From the NCBI RefSeq assembly GCF_006717045.1, contig NZ_VFPH01000001.1, forward strand, positions 2,108,001-2,172,000: DNA of 64,000 nucleotides, written 5' to 3'. The stretch is from Pseudonocardia cypriaca (lineage in GTDB: Bacteria > Actinomycetota > Actinomycetes > Mycobacteriales > Pseudonocardiaceae). Under the pieces are notes generated by a model, which was not told the origin of the DNA, ran no database searches, and saw only the letters and a list, made by a program, of their open reading frames with translations. Numbering within the stretch: the first letter of the stretch is position 1; every line of letters begins with the position of its first letter. Below, one piece after another: positions 50,886 through 59,872 of this stretch. Position numbers and translations under genes: made by a program.

Positions 50886-51650
50886 ATGTTCGCCCGTGCA
50901 TGGGGTATCGCGCGCTCGCTGGTCATCTACCACGGCCAGCCAGCCAAGCACCGCCGGGCGGTGCGCCTGTACGGCGAGTTCCTCGGCCCGGGCGATCTCG
51001 CGTTCGACATCGGCGCCCACGTCGGCGGGCGGGTGCGCACGTGGCGGCGGCTGGGTGCGCGCGTGGTCGCCGTCGAGCCCCAGCCGGACTGCCTGCGCGT
51101 GCTGCGCCTGCTCTTCGGGCGCGACCGCGATGTGACGATCGAGCCGCGGGCGATCGGTGCCCAGGTGGGGCGGGCACGGCTCGGGGTGTCGACGGCGACG
51201 CCGACCGTGTCGTCGATGTCCCAGGACTGGCGGGAGTCGGTGGCCGCCGACCGGAGCTTCGCCCGGGTGCGGTGGGACCGCTCCGTCGAGGTGGAGGTGA
51301 CCACCCTCGACGAGCTGATCGCCGAGCACGGCGTGCCGGCCTTCTGCAAGATCGACGTCGAGGGCTTCGAGGCGGACGTGCTGGCCGGGCTCTCCCGGCC
51401 GCTGCCCGCGCTGTCGTTCGAGTACCTGCCGCCCACGCACGAGCGGGCCCTCGCCGTGCTGGAACGGGTCCAGGAGCTCGGCGCGTACCGGTACAACTAC
51501 TCGCCGGTCGAGACCATGCGGTTCGCCTCGGACGGCTGGCTCGACGCGGCGGAGCTCGTCCGGCTGCTCGAGGGCGTTCGTCCCCTCGGGCGCTCCGGGG
51601 ACGTCTACGCGCGGCTCACTGCCGGAAACGAGCAGCCGAGGATCGGCTGA
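50886..51650 (+). CDS. FkbM-family methyltransferase
   Basis: 254 residues. SAM-binding AFDIGAHVGGRVRTWRRLGARVVAVEPQ (about 39-66) and the FkbM hallmark FCKIDVEGFEADVLAGL (about 153-169). Family members O-methylate sugars or natural products; no biosynthetic cluster is nearby, so the substrate is unknown. ATG at 50886 with a TACGGT promoter-like hexamer six bases upstream. Confidence 0.9.
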   Translation: MFARAWGIARSLVIYHGQPAKHRRAVRLYGEFLGPGDLAFDIGAHVGGRVRTWRRLGARVVAVEPQPDCLRVLRLLFGRDRDVTIEPRAIGAQVGRARLGVSTATPTVSSMSQDWRESVAADRSFARVRWDRSVEVEVTTLDELIAEHGVPAFCKIDVEGFEADVLAGLSRPLPALSFEYLPPTHERALAVLERVQELGAYRYNYSPVETMRFASDGWLDAAELVRLLEGVRPLGRSGDVYARLTAGNEQPRIG

Positions 51651-51735
51651 TCGCGACCCGGCACCCGTCCCCCATTCGGGGTATGGTTCTTCGCTCGCCA
51701 GGTAGTGCCACGACATCGAGCGGAGCAGCCGGAGG

Positions 51736-52074
51736 ATGGTGACGATCACGCCGGTCCAGACAGGTCCGGTCAGCGTGCTGACCGTCAGCGGGGAGGTCGA
51801 CATCGCTTCGGGGCCGCGGCTGCGCGCGGCGCTCGACGAGATCATCGACGGCCCCGGCGGGAGGGCACCGGCCGGGCTGGTGCTCGACCTGACGGGCGTC
51901 ACCTTCCTCGGTTCGTCCGGGCTCGCCGTGCTGGTCGACGCCCACGAGCGCGCCACCCAGCGGGGGGTCGCGATGAAGATCGTGATCGACCGTCCCGGCT
52001 CACCGGTGGCGAGGGCGTTCCAGGCGGCCGCGATCCACGAGCACCTGGACGTGCACGTCAGCCCGGCCGACTGA
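51736..52074 (+). CDS. STAS-domain anti-sigma factor antagonist
   Basis: 112 residues forming one STAS domain. The phospho-accepting serine region is FLGSSGLAVLV (S60/S61), preceded by LVLDLTGVT. Such proteins release a sigma factor by binding its kinase anti-sigma factor when unphosphorylated; no anti-sigma or sigma gene is adjacent. GGAGG directly abuts the ATG at 51736, so the GTG at 51739 may be the used start. A GGGTAT at 51679-51684 resembles a SigB/SigF -10 box but lacks a clear -35. Confidence 0.88.
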   Translation: MVTITPVQTGPVSVLTVSGEVDIASGPRLRAALDEIIDGPGGRAPAGLVLDLTGVTFLGSSGLAVLVDAHERATQRGVAMKIVIDRPGSPVARAFQAAAIHEHLDVHVSPAD

Positions 52075-53416
52075 GCCGGCCGAGCCGACTGGGGCCGGCC
52101 TCGGTGATGTCCATGTCCTTGCTCTCCGGGGCGGCGAGGAACGCGACCAGTGAGATCACGCAGAGGCCGGCGATGTAGGCGGCGACGACCCACGGGGCGC
52201 CGCCGGCCGCGGCGACCATCGCCGCCGCGATGAGCGGTGTGAACCCGGCAAGGGCGGCGCCGACCTCCCGCGAGGTGGCGAACCCGCTGTAGCGCACGCG
52301 CGCGCCGAAGAGCTCCGCGTAGAACGCCGGCTGCACCGCGATCACCGGGGCCCACCCGAACGCCGTGGCCACCACGAGTGCCAGCACCACCAGCACCGGC
52401 TGCCGCGTCTCCAGCAGCAGGAAGAACGGGAAGATGAAGATCGCGGTGAACACCATGGAGAACAGGTTGAGCGGCTTGCGCCCTATCCGGTCGGACAGTG
52501 CCCCGTACACCGGCTGCAGCACGATCACGACGAGGCCGAACACGATCACGCCCGTCAGCACCGTCGGGCGGGAGATGCCGAGGGTGGTCGTGGCGTAGGA
52601 GACGGTGAACGTGGCGTACAGGTAGGCGCAGGCGGTGTCGGCGATGTGTGCGCCCACGCCGATCAGGAGGTTGCGCGGGTAGCTGCGCAGCGTCTCCAGG
52701 ACGGGCAGCTTGATCACCTGCTGCTCGGCGAGCATCCGCCGGAACACCGGCGACTCCTCGACCCGCAGCCGCACGTACAGCGACACGCCGATCAGCAGGA
52801 AGCTCACGAGGAACGGCACCCGCCAGCCCCAGGCGCGCAGCTCCTCCTCGGACAGCAGGCCGACCAGCAGGAACGACACGGTGGCGAGCACCAGCCCGAC
52901 CTGCACGCCGGTCTGGGCGTACGAGCAGTAGTAGCCGCGCCGGGACGGCGGGGCGTGCTCGGCGAGCAGGGTGGACGCGCCGCCGAACTCGGCTCCGGCG
53001 CCCAGGCCCTGCAGCACGCGCAGCAGCACGAGCAGCACCGGCGCCCAGACGCCGATCGTCTCGTAGGTCGGCAGCAGCCCGATCACGCCGGTGGACAGGC
53101 CCATGACGAGCGTGGTCAGGATCAGCGTCGCCCGCCGCCCGATGCGGTCGCCGATGTGTCCGAAGAGGATCCCGCCGAGCGGCCGGAACACGAACCCGAC
53201 GCCGAAGGTCGCGAACGCTGTGATCGTGCCCACTGCCGGGTCGCTCTGCGGGAAGAACAACACGTTGAACACGAGCGCTGCGGCTGTGCCGTAGATGAAA
53301 AAGTCGTACCACTCCAGCGCGGTGCCGACGAGCGCGCCGAAGACGACCCGCCGCAGCTCACGCGGTTTGGTCGAACTGCCGGTTTCCTCCGCCGTGCCGG
53401 TGGGTTCAGTGGTCAT
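52058..53416 (-). CDS. MFS transporter, MHS (shikimate/betaine-like) type
   Basis: 452 residues, 12 helices. Motifs: GTALEWYDFFIYGTAAAL, HIGDRIGRRATLI, RVLQGLGAGAEFGGASTLLAEHAPP, and the repeat ALSDRIGRKPLNLF. It probably imports an organic acid or osmolyte by proton symport; the substrate is unknown. ATG at 53416. A perfect short palindrome 23 bases upstream is a candidate operator. Its 3' end overlaps the STAS gene by 17 bases. Confidence 0.9.
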   Translation of the reverse strand: MTTEPTGTAEETGSSTKPRELRRVVFGALVGTALEWYDFFIYGTAAALVFNVLFFPQSDPAVGTITAFATFGVGFVFRPLGGILFGHIGDRIGRRATLILTTLVMGLSTGVIGLLPTYETIGVWAPVLLVLLRVLQGLGAGAEFGGASTLLAEHAPPSRRGYYCSYAQTGVQVGLVLATVSFLLVGLLSEEELRAWGWRVPFLVSFLLIGVSLYVRLRVEESPVFRRMLAEQQVIKLPVLETLRSYPRNLLIGVGAHIADTACAYLYATFTVSYATTTLGISRPTVLTGVIVFGLVVIVLQPVYGALSDRIGRKPLNLFSMVFTAIFIFPFFLLLETRQPVLVVLALVVATAFGWAPVIAVQPAFYAELFGARVRYSGFATSREVGAALAGFTPLIAAAMVAAAGGAPWVVAAYIAGLCVISLVAFLAAPESKDMDITEAGPSRLGRLSRPG

Positions 53417-53438
53417 GCCAGCTCCCCGATGAGCTCAC

Positions 53439-53455
53439 ATTCCGCCAAGCGGAAT
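53439..53455. promoter_or_regulatory. Palindromic operator before the MHS transporter gene
   Basis: Perfect inverted repeat: ATTCCGC (53439-53445), CAA, GCGGAAT (53449-53455), ending 23 bases from the transporter start. The TTCCGC/GCGGAA format recalls sites of IclR-type regulators in actinobacteria (inference); no such regulator gene lies in the window. Confidence 0.55.
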
Positions 53456-53607
53456 CGTACTTCCGCGATTGGACAGGACGATACGCCCAAACGTGTCGGC
53501 GCGCGAGATGCGATGCCGTGACGCTGCCGTGTCCGGATCGACCTGATCATGCGGTCGGCTCTGTCGTATGTTGTGACCGGCATGCGACTGACCGTCCGCA
53601 CGCGTAG

Positions 53608-53757
53608 TTCTTCACGGCATTCGCACGCCTCGAACCGATCGTCACCAACGCCACCAGCTTCCGCCCCGACCGCACCTTCGTCCCGATCCTGCTGAACGCC
53701 GTCGGCGCTCCTCGCAGGGCCGAGCGCGGCGTCGTGCGGCGGGCAGCAAAGGACTGA
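53608..53757 (+). pseudogene. Possible gene remnant (C-terminal fragment)
   Basis: Forty-nine codons from directly after a TAG to a TGA three bases before the binding-protein ATG. It reads FFTAFARLEPIVTNATSFRP and continues to VVRRAAKD in coherent, protein-like composition, but there is no start codon and upstream frames are closed. I do not recognise the family; it could be the tail of a gene deleted on its 5' side or chance. Confidence 0.3.
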
Positions 53758-53760
53758 TCC

Positions 53761-54822
53761 ATGCGACGACCCGTAAGACGTCTTCGTACCGCGCTCGCGG
53801 CCCTCGCCGTGGCGGGCACGCTCGCCGGGTGCGGGGCGTTCGGCGACGCCCCGACCCAGAGCAGCGAGACCCCGCCCGAGGGGCAGGCGACGATCCGGGT
53901 GGGCCTGCCGACCGGGGTGACCAGCTTCGCCAACGCCGACCTCGCGGTGGCGATCGAGAAGGGCTTCCTCTCCGAGGCGGGACTGACCGTCGAGACGCAG
54001 AACCTGAAGTCCGGTGTCTCGGTGGTGCAGGGTGTGGTCGCCGGCGCGCTGGAGATCGGCGCGTCGAGCATCGAGCCGGTCGTCAACGCGGCGGCGGGTG
54101 GTGGTGACGTCGTGATCATCGGCGCCTACACCGACAAGCTGACGGTCTCGTCGGTCGCCCCCGCCGACGTGCTCACCCCGGCGGACCTGCGTGGCCGTCA
54201 GGTCGGCGTGCAGGAGGTCGGCGCGTTCCGCGAGGTGATGACCCGGCTGGTGCTGCAGTCGGCGGGGCTCACCCAGAACGACGTGTCGTACATCCCGGTC
54301 GACGCGCAGTCCTACAACTCGGCCCTCGTCGACGGGCGGATCCAGAACGCGATCCTGCAGACCGAGCAGGCCATCGCCGTGCAGCGCGACCACCCCGGCT
54401 TCCACTCGATCGCCGAGCTGTCGAACGTCGTGCCGGACTACCACTACGGCACGTTCTTCGTGTCCCGCGCGTGGCTGCAGGCCAACCGCGATACTGCGGT
54501 CAAGTTCATGACGGCGCTGACCCGCGCCCACCGCTTCATGTACGAGAACAAGGACGAGACCGTCAAGATCGTCGCGAAGGCCACCGAGTTCGACGAGCAG
54601 GTCATCGCGCAGGCCTACGACTCCCTGCTCGGCCAGCAGGGCGCCTTCCCGGTCAACACCGGGCTCGACAAGGCCCGTATCAAGAAGACGATGAACCGCA
54701 TGCGTGAGCTCGGCATCCTCGAGAAGGAGCCGCCCGTCTACGACCAGCTCGTCGACGCGGGCCCCGTCATCGACGCCGTCGACTCGCTCGGTGTGCAGAG
54801 CGGGGACGCGCGCTGGCGCTGA
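53761..54822 (+). CDS. ABC transporter substrate-binding lipoprotein, NitT/TauT type
   Basis: 353 residues. Lipoprotein signal with lipobox LAGC (C24). The body matches the nitrate/sulfonate/taurine and NMT1/THI5-like binding fold (VGLPTGVTSFANADLAVAIEKGFLSEAGL; LRGRQVGVQEVG). No permease or ATPase gene is adjacent, so it either uses a distant ABC system or is an orphan. The ligand is unknown. ATG at 53761 after an AAAGGA ribosome site. Confidence 0.9.
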   Translation: MRRPVRRLRTALAALAVAGTLAGCGAFGDAPTQSSETPPEGQATIRVGLPTGVTSFANADLAVAIEKGFLSEAGLTVETQNLKSGVSVVQGVVAGALEIGASSIEPVVNAAAGGGDVVIIGAYTDKLTVSSVAPADVLTPADLRGRQVGVQEVGAFREVMTRLVLQSAGLTQNDVSYIPVDAQSYNSALVDGRIQNAILQTEQAIAVQRDHPGFHSIAELSNVVPDYHYGTFFVSRAWLQANRDTAVKFMTALTRAHRFMYENKDETVKIVAKATEFDEQVIAQAYDSLLGQQGAFPVNTGLDKARIKKTMNRMRELGILEKEPPVYDQLVDAGPVIDAVDSLGVQSGDARWR

Positions 54823-54867
54823 TCCGCACCTGCCCCCGCATCCCGCCAGAGCAACATGAGGAGTGAC

Positions 54868-55971
54868 ATGACCGCCGACGTGCAGACGGCTTCCGCCACC
54901 ACTCGCCCGATCCCGGACTCCATGCGCGCCGCCGTGTTGTTCGGGCCCGGCGACATCCGGGTGGTCGACCGTCCGGTGCCCCAGCCCGGCCCGCACCAGG
55001 TGCTCGTCGAGGTCGCCATGTGCGGCACCTGCGGCACCGACCTGAAGATCTTCGACGGCCACTTCCCGCAGACCCCGCCGTTCGGCGAGTTCACGCCCGG
55101 TCACGAGTGGGCGGGCACGGTGGTGGCCCTCGGGGAGTCGGTCGACGAGTTCGCGGTCGGTGACCGCGTCGCGATCGAGGTGCACGCGGGATGCGGGCGC
55201 TGCGACAACTGCATCATCGGCAAGTACACGGCCTGCCTGAACTACGCCAAGCCGGGCAAGGGGCAGCGGGCCAGCGGCATCACCGTCGACGGCGGGTTCG
55301 CCCAGTACGCCGTGCACGACGTCAAGGCGCTCTACAAGATGCCGGACAACATCTCGTTCGCCGACGCCGTCCTCGTGACGACCGCGGGCACCGGTCTCTA
55401 CGGCATCGACGTCGCGGGCGGGTACATGGCCGGCCAGGACGTGGTGGTCGTCGGGCCGGGCCCGATCGGGCTGATGACCGTGCAGCTGTGCCGGCAGCTC
55501 GCCGCCCGCAGCGTCACGCTGGTCGGCACCCGGGCGTCGCGCCTCGAGCTCGGTGCCCGGCTGGGCGCCACCGAGGTCATCAACGCCCGGGAGACCGACC
55601 CGGTCGCCCGGGTGCGGGAGCTGACCGGCGGCGACGGCGCCGACTGGGTGATCGAGACCTCCGGGGGCGCCGACGTGCCCGACCAGTGCATCGCCATGAC
55701 GAAGCGCGCCGGGAAGATCGTGTTCGTCGCCTTCTACCCGGGCCCGGTCACGCTCGACCTGTCCGCGGCCGTGCGCAGCGACATCTCGATGTACACCTCG
55801 CGCGGCGAGGGCGGCAACAACGTCAAGCGCGCGATGGCGATGGCCGCGGGCGGCGGTCTGCGTGGCGAGGAACTCGTCACCCACCGGTTCCCGCTCGAGG
55901 ACATCGCCGAGGCGTTCCGGGTGGTGCGCGAGCGCGACGGCGACCCGATGAAGGTCGTCATCGTTCCCTGA
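54868..55971 (+). CDS. Zinc-dependent medium-chain alcohol dehydrogenase
   Basis: 367 residues. Catalytic zinc ligands in MCGTCGTDLK and GHEWAG; structural zinc cysteines C-x2-C-x2-C-x7-C in CGRCDNCIIGKYTAC; Rossmann motif VVVGPGPIGLMTVQL. Resembles threonine/sorbitol-type dehydrogenases. The start is the ATG at 54868 behind AGGAG; another ATG at 54856 is possible. It follows the orphan binding protein by 45 bases and may share its transcript; the substrate is unknown. Confidence 0.9.
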   Translation: MTADVQTASATTRPIPDSMRAAVLFGPGDIRVVDRPVPQPGPHQVLVEVAMCGTCGTDLKIFDGHFPQTPPFGEFTPGHEWAGTVVALGESVDEFAVGDRVAIEVHAGCGRCDNCIIGKYTACLNYAKPGKGQRASGITVDGGFAQYAVHDVKALYKMPDNISFADAVLVTTAGTGLYGIDVAGGYMAGQDVVVVGPGPIGLMTVQLCRQLAARSVTLVGTRASRLELGARLGATEVINARETDPVARVRELTGGDGADWVIETSGGADVPDQCIAMTKRAGKIVFVAFYPGPVTLDLSAAVRSDISMYTSRGEGGNNVKRAMAMAAGGGLRGEELVTHRFPLEDIAEAFRVVRERDGDPMKVVIVP

Positions 55972-56794
55972 GCGTTGAACGGCGGGGGGCTGGTGGCCCG
56001 GTGGCCACGAGCCTCCCGCCGTGCAGTGGCCCGGCGGCTTCCTGCGCCGCGCGGAGGTCGGCCCGTAGCCGGTCCTCCACGGGCACTCCCTTGTCGGAGT
56101 ACTCGCCCGACAGGCAGACCGGGCCCGTCCAGCCCAGCCGGGCCAGCTCCGCGAACGCCGCGGCCCAGTCGGCCATGCCCTCCGGGCCGGGCACCCACCA
56201 GTGCCTCCAACCTCCGTCGGACCGCGTGTACACGCCGTTCTTGAGGTTGACGATCGCGAGCCGGTCGGCCACGAGTTCCAGCGTGACGCGCGGGTCGTCG
56301 CCGGCGAGGGCGTCGTGCCCGGCGTCCCAGACCACCCGGAACCGGTCGACGGGTAGCCCGTCGAGCAGTTGCGCGACCCCCAGCGCCGAGGAGACGAAGC
56401 GCCCGTGGTGGGGCTGCACGCCGACCTGCACGCCGTACCGCTCGGTGAGGGGAGCTGCCTCCTCCAGCTGTTCGCGGACCCGTGCCACCGAGGCCGCGTA
56501 ACCGTCGGGGCCGAGCCCGGCCATGATCCGGATCAGCGGAACGCCCGCGCTCGCGCAGGCGGCGAACGTCGGTTCGGCGAGGTCGGCCGCGACGCTGATG
56601 ACGTCGACGCCCTCGGCGCGCATCCGCTCGACGAAGCCGGGCAGCCGCTCCTCGGCGTCGGCGGGTGTGACGCGCGTGTTCTCGCGCACCGGCACTTCGG
56701 CGCCGGTGAAGCCGAGCCCGGCCACCAGCGGGCCGAGCTCCTCGGCGGGCAGCGCGGACCAGGCCTTCGTGAAGACGGACCAGATGTGGGTCAT
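55958..56794 (-). CDS. Sugar phosphate isomerase/epimerase (xylose isomerase-like barrel)
   Basis: 278 residues of the AP-endonuclease-2/TIM-barrel fold. Metal-ligand stretches: EVPVRENT, VQPHHGR, VVWDAGHDALAG, IVNLKNGV and LSGEYSD. Such proteins isomerise or epimerise keto sugars. Last gene of the six-gene operon 61953-55958, four bases after the permease gene. The 3' end overlaps the convergent dehydrogenase gene by 14 bases. Confidence 0.87.
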   Translation of the reverse strand: MTHIWSVFTKAWSALPAEELGPLVAGLGFTGAEVPVRENTRVTPADAEERLPGFVERMRAEGVDVISVAADLAEPTFAACASAGVPLIRIMAGLGPDGYAASVARVREQLEEAAPLTERYGVQVGVQPHHGRFVSSALGVAQLLDGLPVDRFRVVWDAGHDALAGDDPRVTLELVADRLAIVNLKNGVYTRSDGGWRHWWVPGPEGMADWAAAFAELARLGWTGPVCLSGEYSDKGVPVEDRLRADLRAAQEAAGPLHGGRLVATGPPAPRRSTLRER

Positions 56795-56798
56795 GGGA

Positions 56799-57623
56799 TC
56801 AGCGGCCTCCGAACCCGCTCATGGTGATGCCCCGGACGAACCAGCGCTGTGTCAGGAAGAAGATGACGATCAGCGGGACGGTGGTGACGGTCGCGGCCAT
56901 CAGCAGCAGGTTCCACTGGGTGCCGTGGGTGTCCTGGAAGGCCTGGAGGCCGACGGGGATGGTGCGGGTGGCGTCGGTGTTGGAGATGACGAGCGGCCAG
57001 AGCAGGTTGTTCCACTGGCCGATGAACTTGAACACCGCGAGCGTGGCGATCGCGGGCACGGCCAACGGCAGGATGATCCGCGTGAACGCCTGCCAGCGGT
57101 TGGCGCCGTCGATGCGGGCCGCCTCCTCGTAGTCGCGGGGGATGCCGAGGAAGAACTGCCTCAACAGGAACACGCCGAGCGCGGTGAAGGCGTGCGGGAT
57201 GATCATACCGGCCCAGGTGTCGATCCCCTGCAGCTTCGCCACCAGCGCGAACTGGGGGATCAGCGTCACCTGCGTCGGGATCATGAGCGTGGCGAGGTAG
57301 ATGCCGAACAGCACGCCCCGCCCGCGGAACTCCAGCCGCGCGAACGCGTACGCCGCGAGCGCCGCCGTGGCCGTCTCCAGCAGGGTGGTGCCGCCCGCGA
57401 AGATCACGGTGTTGAGCAGGTACTGCCCGAGCGGCACGAGGTCGAACGCGCGCTCCAGGTTCTCCGGGTGCCAGCTGGTCGGCCAGAACGACGGTGTGGC
57501 GGCCATCGACTCGGCGTCGGACTGGAATGCCACCAGCACCATCATCACGACCGGGATCAGCGTGACGGCGGTGACGAGGAAGCAGGCGAAGACGACGAGC
57601 TTGCGGGTGAGCTCAGTTGTCAT
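56799..57623 (-). CDS. Sugar ABC transporter permease, MalG-like
   Basis: 274 residues, six helices. The ATPase-contact loop is EAARIDGANRWQAFTRIILPLAVPAIATL (about 168-196). It forms the channel with the MalF-like protein encoded upstream. ATG at 57623 overlaps the malF-like stop by 11 bases. No ATP-binding gene is present, so a shared MsiK-type ATPase elsewhere is likely (inference from other actinobacteria). Confidence 0.93.
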   Translation of the reverse strand: MTTELTRKLVVFACFLVTAVTLIPVVMMVLVAFQSDAESMAATPSFWPTSWHPENLERAFDLVPLGQYLLNTVIFAGGTTLLETATAALAAYAFARLEFRGRGVLFGIYLATLMIPTQVTLIPQFALVAKLQGIDTWAGMIIPHAFTALGVFLLRQFFLGIPRDYEEAARIDGANRWQAFTRIILPLAVPAIATLAVFKFIGQWNNLLWPLVISNTDATRTIPVGLQAFQDTHGTQWNLLLMAATVTTVPLIVIFFLTQRWFVRGITMSGFGGR

Positions 57624-58548
57624 AGTGGACCAGCCTTCGCTGGAGGAGGAACTGGATCCCCGTGATCACGGCGATGAACGCGAAGAGCACCAGCGACTGC
57701 GCGGCGGCGTATCCCTGGTCGTAGTTCTCGAAGCCGGTCCGGTAGATGTACATGACGAGCGTGGTGGTGCCGGTTCCCGGACCGCCGTTCGTCATGATCA
57801 GGGCCTGGTCGAACACCTGGAACGATCCGATGATCGACGTGACGACCACGAAGAAGAACGACGGCGACAGCATCGGGATCGTGATCTTGCGGAAGCTCTG
57901 CCACGGGCTGGCGCCGTCCACGCGCGCGGCCTCGTAGAGCTGCTGCGGAATGGCCTGCAGGCCGGCGAGGAACACCACCATCCCGAAGCCGAAGCCCTTC
58001 CAGACGCTCATCAGGATCAGCGCGGGCATCGCCCACGTGTCGGAGATGAGCCACGCCGGCCCGTCGATGCCGACCAGCCCGAGCGCCGCGTTCACCAGCC
58101 CGCCGGTGGGGATGTAGAGCCAGATCCAGACGAACGCCACGGCCACGGTGATCGTGGCGTAGGGCAGCAGCAGGAGGGAGCGGAACACCGCCATCCGCCG
58201 CAGGCCCCGGTTGAGCAGCAGGGCGAGCGCCAGGCTGACCGCGATGGTCAGCGGCACGCAGGCGAGCGTGAACCAGGCGGTGTTGACCAGGGCCGACCAG
58301 AACGTCGGGTCGGCGCCGAGGCGCCAGAAGTTGTCCAGCCCGGCGAACGTCGGCGGGCTGAAGAGGTTCCAGTCCAGCAGTGAGATCACCCCGGCGGCCA
58401 CCACCGGGCCCGCGGTGAAGACCAGGAACCCCGCGAAGCTCGGCAGCAGGAAGAGCCACGCCGCGCGCGCCTGCCCGTCGCGCCGTCGCCGCCTCGGCGG
58501 GGGCGGGCTGGGCGGCGCTGCCGCTCTCGGGACGGTCCGGACGGCCAC
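57613..58548 (-). CDS. Sugar ABC transporter permease, MalF-like
   Basis: 311 residues, six helices after a proline/arginine-rich cytoplasmic N-terminus of about 25. Contact loop YEAARVDGASPWQSFRKITIPMLSPSFFF (about 211-238). The GTG at 58548 was chosen for its AAGGAGGG ribosome site and the normal length. Partner of the MalG-like gene. Confidence 0.92.
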   Translation of the reverse strand: MAVRTVPRAAAPPSPPPPRRRRRDGQARAAWLFLLPSFAGFLVFTAGPVVAAGVISLLDWNLFSPPTFAGLDNFWRLGADPTFWSALVNTAWFTLACVPLTIAVSLALALLLNRGLRRMAVFRSLLLLPYATITVAVAFVWIWLYIPTGGLVNAALGLVGIDGPAWLISDTWAMPALILMSVWKGFGFGMVVFLAGLQAIPQQLYEAARVDGASPWQSFRKITIPMLSPSFFFVVVTSIIGSFQVFDQALIMTNGGPGTGTTTLVMYIYRTGFENYDQGYAAAQSLVLFAFIAVITGIQFLLQRRLVHYDN

Positions 58549-58559
58549 GTCGCCCTCCT

Positions 58560-59855
58560 TCAGCCCCGCCGCTGGGCGGCGAGGCGCACGTTGTCCTGGT
58601 GCTGGGTCATGAGGACGTCCAGCCGCGGGGTCAGGCCTGCGACCGCCTCGGCAGGGGTGATCTGCCCGAGGAAGCTGCGGGGCAGGTCCTGGTTGAGCAT
58701 CTGCTTGACCTGGTTCCAGTTCGTGGTGACGTCGAACGGGTGCCCGCCCGCGATCTCGCCTGCGAGGATCCGCTGGACGATGCCGACGTTCGCAGGCGGT
58801 GGCCGGAACGCCGACCCGGCCGAGTAGCGGGCCGGGTTGTTGCGGCCGGCCTTGGCGTAGATGTTGAGCGCGTCGGTGCCGGTGAGCGTCTTGACCAGGT
58901 TCCAGGCGAGCTCGAGCTCGGCGCCCTCGACGGCTGCCGGAATGGCGAAACCGGAGCCCGATACACGCGGTGTGCTGCCGGCCGGCCCGGCCGGGAAGGG
59001 GACGACGTCCCACTCGAACTTCGCCTTCCGCGCGTTCACGACCTGCCAGGGGCCGTTCTGCATGAACGCGACGTTCCCCTCCAGGAAGTTGGACAGCGCG
59101 TTCTCGGTGACGAGGTTGGCGATCGGCGGCGTGACCTCGTCGCGGACGAACAGGCCGATCACGAAGTCGAGGGCCTCCATCGCCTCCGGCGCCGCCAGCG
59201 CGCTGGCCGTGGCGTCGGCGTTCATGACGTTGCCGCCCGCGCAGTAGATCCAGGAGACGAGGTCGTCGATGGCCGGGGCGCAGGTGAAGCCGAACCGGTC
59301 GGGCGGCGCGGACAGCTCGATCGCGAGCTCCCGGAACTGCGCCCACGTCATCGGTTCGGTGGTCGACGGCGGGTCGACGCCGCGCTCGGCGAGCAGCGTC
59401 TTGTTGACGTAGAGGACGTTCGGCGCCACGTCGAAGCCGATCATGTACGGCCGGCCCGCGAACGAGGAGATGGCGCGGATCGTCGGGTAGAAGTCGTCGA
59501 CGTCGAAGTCGGGATCGGCGGCGATGAGGTCGTCGAGCGGGCGGAGCGCGCCGCGTGCGGCGTAGGTGGGCAGCAGCTGCCCGTTGATGGCGGTGACGAT
59601 GCTCGCCGTTCCGCTCACGAGCTGCAGGTCGAGCTTGGTGGGGTAACCGCTCGACGAGGTCAGGTTGGGGATCGACTCGACGCCCATCCGCTGCTCGACG
59701 TGGTCGCTGAAGGCCGCCCAGACCTCGGCCTCGGCCGGGCTGCTCGACCACATCGACCAGGTGGCGACCCCCTGCGGGCGGGAGGAGCAGCCGGCGAGCA
59801 GGCCGGCGAGCCCGGCCAGCCTCAACGCGGTGCGGCGGCTCATTCGGTGAGGCAT
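58560..59855 (-). CDS. Sugar ABC transporter substrate-binding lipoprotein
   Basis: 431 residues of the extracellular solute-binding family 1 (MalE/UgpB-like). The signal sequence has a twin-arginine SRRTAL followed by a hydrophobic stretch and lipobox LAGC (C23), suggesting a Tat-exported lipoprotein. Body motifs: VATWSMWSSSPAEAEVW at the start and WAQFRELAIEL mid-protein. It delivers substrate to the two permeases; the sugar is unknown. Confidence 0.92.
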   Translation of the reverse strand: MPHRMSRRTALRLAGLAGLLAGCSSRPQGVATWSMWSSSPAEAEVWAAFSDHVEQRMGVESIPNLTSSSGYPTKLDLQLVSGTASIVTAINGQLLPTYAARGALRPLDDLIAADPDFDVDDFYPTIRAISSFAGRPYMIGFDVAPNVLYVNKTLLAERGVDPPSTTEPMTWAQFRELAIELSAPPDRFGFTCAPAIDDLVSWIYCAGGNVMNADATASALAAPEAMEALDFVIGLFVRDEVTPPIANLVTENALSNFLEGNVAFMQNGPWQVVNARKAKFEWDVVPFPAGPAGSTPRVSGSGFAIPAAVEGAELELAWNLVKTLTGTDALNIYAKAGRNNPARYSAGSAFRPPPANVGIVQRILAGEIAGGHPFDVTTNWNQVKQMLNQDLPRSFLGQITPAEAVAGLTPRLDVLMTQHQDNVRLAAQRRG

Positions 59856-59872
59856 CGTCGGCTCCCGAGATC

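Larger units (their letters stand above)
53417..53760. other. 344-base divergent intergenic region
   Basis: Lies between the MHS transporter (minus strand) and the binding-protein gene (plus strand). It contains the palindrome at 53439-53455 and, at 53608-53757, an open stretch that may be a gene remnant. No RNA gene or further strong hairpin was seen. Confidence 0.5.
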
